Positions 60,965 through 64,000 of a stretch of 64,000 nt of DNA are shown one piece after another. Location: assembly GCF_900095025.1 (NCBI RefSeq), contig NZ_FMBK01000008.1, positions 123,425 through 187,424 on the forward strand, written 5' to 3'. Numbering within the stretch: the stretch's first letter is position 1; each line of letters starts with the position of its first letter. The notes beneath the pieces are model-generated. The model was given only the letters and a program-made list of their open reading frames with translations. It did no database searches and was not told the origin of the DNA. The DNA is from Acinetobacter albensis. Its GTDB lineage: Bacteria; Pseudomonadota; Gammaproteobacteria; Pseudomonadales; Moraxellaceae. The translations under genes were made by a program, and so were the position numbers.

Positions 60965-61639
60965 ATGTCTGTAGCAAATCTGGCAAATCGTGAACTGCTT
61001 TTGTTCGATTTGGATGGTACTTTGGTCGATTCTGCCGCTGACCTGTATCGTGCCATGAATATGAGCCTGAATACTTTACAATTACCCTTGGTCACCGAAC
61101 ATCAGGTCAGAACTTGGATTGGTAAAGGTACAGCAGTGTTCTGTCAGAGTACTTTGCAGTATTTAACAGGGCAGGTCGACCCTGCACAACATCAACAATT
61201 ATTAGACACTTTTTTAGATATTTACAATGCTGAACCCTGCGTTGATACTCAACCTTTTGCGGGAATTGTAGACTTTTTAGAATGGGGTATGAAGCATAAC
61301 AAAAAAATGATTTGCGTCACCAATAAGCCTGAGCAGCCTGCACGTATGATTATAGACGCTTTGGGTTTAAATCAATATTTTGTGGATGTGATTGGTGGAG
61401 ATCGTTTTGAAGAGCGTAAACCGCACCCACGTCAGCTTTTATTTTGTGTAGATCACTATCAGCTTGCAAAGGAACAAGTGCTGATGATTGGTGACTCAAG
61501 CAATGATGTTGAAGCCGCACGGCGTGCAAGGGTAGATTGTATTGTGGTGAGCTATGGCTATAATCATGGTGAAGATATTCAAAATTGTCAGCCGCAGCAA
61601 GTGGTCGATAATTTGATAGAATTGTTGTTGGAAGCTTAA
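60965..61639 (+). CDS. gph: Phosphoglycolate phosphatase
   Basis: A 224-residue HAD-superfamily hydrolase: nucleophile motif LLFDLDGTLVDS at 13-24, motif II CVTNKPEQPARM near 121, motif III Lys in RKPHPRQLL near 151, and motif IV MIGDSSNDVEAARRA near 176. It dephosphorylates 2-phosphoglycolate (or a related phosphate such as MurNAc-6-P, as in MupP homologues). AGGAAGAAG before the ATG. It precedes trpE, a common gamma-proteobacterial order. Confidence 0.9.
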   Translation: MSVANLANRELLLFDLDGTLVDSAADLYRAMNMSLNTLQLPLVTEHQVRTWIGKGTAVFCQSTLQYLTGQVDPAQHQQLLDTFLDIYNAEPCVDTQPFAGIVDFLEWGMKHNKKMICVTNKPEQPARMIIDALGLNQYFVDVIGGDRFEERKPHPRQLLFCVDHYQLAKEQVLMIGDSSNDVEAARRARVDCIVVSYGYNHGEDIQNCQPQQVVDNLIELLLEA

Positions 61640-61749
61640 AAAGGGGCAGTGCAATGAGGAAGTATATGATTTTTCGATGGCGATTCTAAAGCAGATAACA
61701 CCGAAGCACACATAAATACGCCTATTTAAAAACATATATAGAGAAACTC

Positions 61750-63243
61750 ATGACCACTCAAATTCAATTCGATCATTTAAAATCTGCTGGTTATAACCTC
61801 ATCCCTGTCTATCGTCAGCGCTTGGCTGACACTGAAACACCCTTATCTGTTTTTGCGCGTTTTAAGCAGCATGAACAAGCTTATTTGTTTGAATCGGTTG
61901 AAGGTGGCGAAAACTGGGCGCGCTATTCTATTATTGGGTTGGGTGAGTCGACGGTTTTTTCATGTAATGAGGGTGTGCTTACGGTTCAGCATGCCGATGG
62001 TTCAATTGAAACTCAAACCTGTAGTGACCCTTTTGAATATATTCGCAATTTCCAAGCTCAATTTCATGTGCCGACTCAACAGGATTTGCCTGCATTGCCG
62101 AGCTTTACGGGCGGATTGGTTGGTTATTTTGGTTATGATGCAGTGCGTTATATTGAGCCACGTTTAACCAATGTGCCAGAAGCCGATCCTGTGGGGTTGC
62201 CTGATATTTGGATGATGCTATCCAAAACCGTCATTGTGTTTGACAACTTAAAAGATACTTTATTTTTAATTGTGCATGCTGATGTCAACGATTCAGAAGC
62301 ATATAATAAGGCACAACAACAGTTAGATCATTTAGAAGCCTTGCTAGCAGAGCCGATCAGGCTACAAGCGCAAAAGCATACTGCACCGCATTTTGAGTCG
62401 CTTACAGGGAAAGATAAATATCTGGAATCGATTGAAACGGTTAAAGAGTATATTCGGGCGGGAGATGTCATGCAGGTGGTCCCAGGGCACCGGATGGTTT
62501 CAGATTTTGATGGTGAGCCGCTACAGGTATACCGCGCTTTACGACATTTAAATCCATCACCGTATTTATTTTTGGTACAAGGGCAAACTTTAGACAATAA
62601 AAAACCGTTTTACATTGTGGGATCTTCTCCAGAAATTTTATCTCGTCTGGAGAATGGTATTGCAACGGTACGTCCTCTTGCGGGAACACGTCCACGGGGT
62701 AAAACCAAAGAAGAAGATTTGGCGTTGGAAAAAGAGTTGTTGTCTGATGAAAAAGAAATTGCAGAGCATTTGATGTTGATTGATTTAGGGCGCAATGATG
62801 TCGGACGCGTGTCTAAAATTGGCAAAGTACAAGTCACAGATCAAATGGTGATTGAGCGTTATTCACATGTCATGCATATTGTTTCGAATGTACAAGGTGA
62901 AGTACGTGACGATATTGATGCATTAGATGTTTTTAAAGCCACTTTCCCTGCAGGAACCTTGTCGGGTGCACCGAAAATTCGAGCCATGGAAATTATTGAT
63001 GAAGTTGAACCGGTAAAACGCGGTGTTTTTGGTGGTGCTGTCGGTTATTTGGGTTGGCATGGTGAAATGGATATGTCGATTGCGATTCGAACCTGTGTGA
63101 TTCGTGAAAATAAGGTCTATGTGCAGGCGGGTGCAGGGTTGGTCGTGGACTCAAATCCTGAATCTGAGTGGAATGAAACCCAAATAAAAGCACGTGCAGT
63201 GATTAAAGCGGTTGAATTATCGTCAAACGGATTGATTTTATAA
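61750..63243 (+). CDS. trpE: Anthranilate synthase component I
   Basis: TrpE makes anthranilate from chorismate with ammonia from TrpG. The 497-residue protein has the N-terminal regulatory domain and the chorismate-binding core: IRAGDVMQVVPGHRM near 237, GSSPEILSRLENGIATVRPLAGTRPRGKT near 292 (part quoted), HLMLIDLGRNDVGR near 337, and TFPAGTLSGAPKIRAMEII near 398. LESVEGGENWARYSIIG near 48 contains the tryptophan feedback-site region. No leader peptide with Trp codons was seen upstream. trpG is not in the window. Confidence 0.97.
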   Translation: MTTQIQFDHLKSAGYNLIPVYRQRLADTETPLSVFARFKQHEQAYLFESVEGGENWARYSIIGLGESTVFSCNEGVLTVQHADGSIETQTCSDPFEYIRNFQAQFHVPTQQDLPALPSFTGGLVGYFGYDAVRYIEPRLTNVPEADPVGLPDIWMMLSKTVIVFDNLKDTLFLIVHADVNDSEAYNKAQQQLDHLEALLAEPIRLQAQKHTAPHFESLTGKDKYLESIETVKEYIRAGDVMQVVPGHRMVSDFDGEPLQVYRALRHLNPSPYLFLVQGQTLDNKKPFYIVGSSPEILSRLENGIATVRPLAGTRPRGKTKEEDLALEKELLSDEKEIAEHLMLIDLGRNDVGRVSKIGKVQVTDQMVIERYSHVMHIVSNVQGEVRDDIDALDVFKATFPAGTLSGAPKIRAMEIIDEVEPVKRGVFGGAVGYLGWHGEMDMSIAIRTCVIRENKVYVQAGAGLVVDSNPESEWNETQIKARAVIKAVELSSNGLIL

Positions 63244-63272
63244 GTTTTTGAGTATTTTTATTAAAAAAACAC

Positions 63273-63300
63273 TTGCAAGGATTCAGGGTTTTGCTAAACT
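63273..63300 (+). promoter_or_regulatory. tRNA operon promoter
   Basis: TTGCAA (63273-63278) and TAAACT (63295-63300) are 16 nt apart, followed by a GC-rich discriminator (GCACACC), typical of stringently controlled stable-RNA promoters. Confidence 0.6.
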
Positions 63301-63341
63301 GCACACCGTTCCGATACGAAACGTACGAAACACTAAGAAAC

Positions 63342-63417
<76 letters not shown>

Positions 63418-63472
63418 TCTTAGATTGTTGAGTGGTTAAGTAAGAGAATGGCACTGATAGTAAGTGTAAAGT

Positions 63473-63556
63473 GGTGAGGTTCCCGAGCGGTCAAAGGGGG
63501 CGGACTGTAACTCCGCTACGAAAGTTTCGAAGGTTCGAATCCTTCCCTCACCACCA
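63473..63556 (+). tRNA. tRNA-Tyr (anticodon GTA)
   Basis: 84-nt class II tRNA with long variable arm, acceptor GGTGAGG/CCTCACC, anticodon loop CTGTAA giving GTA and encoded CCA. Confidence 0.97.
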
Positions 63557-63596
63557 ATTTTAAGACTTCAGTAAGTGGTTTTAGTACCAACATCGT

Positions 63597-63672
63597 GCGG
63601 GAGTAGCTCAGTTGGTAGAGCGGCAGCCTTCCAAGCTGCATGTCGCGAGTTCGACCCTCGTCTCCCGCTCCA
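63597..63672 (+). tRNA. tRNA-Gly (anticodon TCC)
   Basis: 76-nt tRNA with acceptor GCGGGAG/CTCCCGC, anticodon loop CTTCCAA giving TCC, encoded CCA. Confidence 0.97.
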
Positions 63673-63687
63673 TTGAAGCGAAAATTT

Positions 63688-63762
<75 letters not shown>

Positions 63763-63796
63763 AATATACAGTTTAGTGATTGATTCACAAATTTTT

Positions 63797-63824
63797 AAAA
63801 AGCAGACTTATTAGTCTGCTTTTC
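63797..63824 (+). terminator. Terminator/attenuator between tRNAs and tuf
   Basis: AAAAGCAGACT/AGTCTGCTTTT stem between tRNA-Thr and tuf; may end the tRNA transcript or attenuate tuf. Confidence 0.75.
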
Positions 63825-63892
63825 AAGTATTAGGTGTTTCATTTTTAGGCGACATGTCGATGCTGAGTTGTTTAAAACCGTGTTCGACGTAA

Positions 63893-64000
<108 letters not shown>

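Overview
The window reads as a chromosomal segment of an Acinetobacter species, probably not A. baumannii itself. The evidence is low-GC coding, an Omp33-36-type porin, a chromosomal class D beta-lactamase, a signal-bearing glutaminase-asparaginase very like the Acinetobacter/Pseudomonas enzymes, the argH-algZ-algR-hemC-hemD-hemX-hemY order, a gspN-gspC-gspD cluster, and a tRNA Thr-Tyr-Gly-Thr block ahead of tuf. Species cannot be fixed without a database search.

Layout. 1-5.6 kb: end of an ion-channel gene, a BetT-type choline transporter, the porin, about 1 kb of non-coding DNA with two terminator-like hairpins and a candidate sRNA, then an OXA-type beta-lactamase. 5.6-13.9 kb: uvrA, small membrane proteins (DUF1304, GlpM), tenA, a TerC-like DUF475 protein, a YajR-like MFS exporter and ssb. 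14-25.8 kb: ahpC, pirin, a FAD-oxidoreductase/methyltransferase pair, tRNA-Thr, glutaminase-asparaginase, tRNA-Ser, kup, a low-complexity secreted protein and a membrane-anchored nuclease. 25.9-34.2 kb: an AraC regulator divergent from a fatty-acid-hydroxylase-like gene, then scattered histidine genes (hisF, hisA, hisH, hisB) interleaved with homoserine kinase, a cold-shock/DUF1294 fusion, a 3'-5' exonuclease and a PanZ-like GNAT protein. 34.3-39.8 kb is the most accessory-looking part: a duplicated tRNA-Phe cassette, methyltransferases, secreted/lipid-anchored proteins of unknown function, a gene remnant and an AT-rich SH3 lipoprotein with a cysteine-rich tail. 39.8-43.2 kb: fadBA. 43.7-47.1 kb: uvrC, a thioesterase and pgsA. 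47.6-55.5 kb: yggX, argH, then divergently algZ-algR-hemC-hemD-hemX-hemY and a 4HBT thioesterase. 55.7-64 kb: H-NS family protein, gspN-C-D, FHA protein, gph, trpE, four tRNAs and the start of tuf.

Most of the content is housekeeping: nucleotide excision repair (uvrA, uvrC, ssb), beta-oxidation (fadBA), histidine, arginine, threonine and tryptophan steps, early haem synthesis (hemCD), and the inner-membrane connector and outer-membrane secretin of type II secretion. I see no complete phage, IS element or CRISPR array, and no clearly new multi-gene system. The items most worth a second look are the putative sRNA with antisense complementarity (4.0-4.3 kb), a promoterless-looking minus-strand terminator (47.2 kb), the SH3/GPRGG-tail lipoprotein beside a decayed paralogue (38.9-39.8 kb), the tRNA-Ser-proximal repeats (21.1 kb), the duplicated tRNA-Phe with an acceptor mismatch, and the argH/algZ divergent start overlap. 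All family assignments are from reading motifs; no searches were run.
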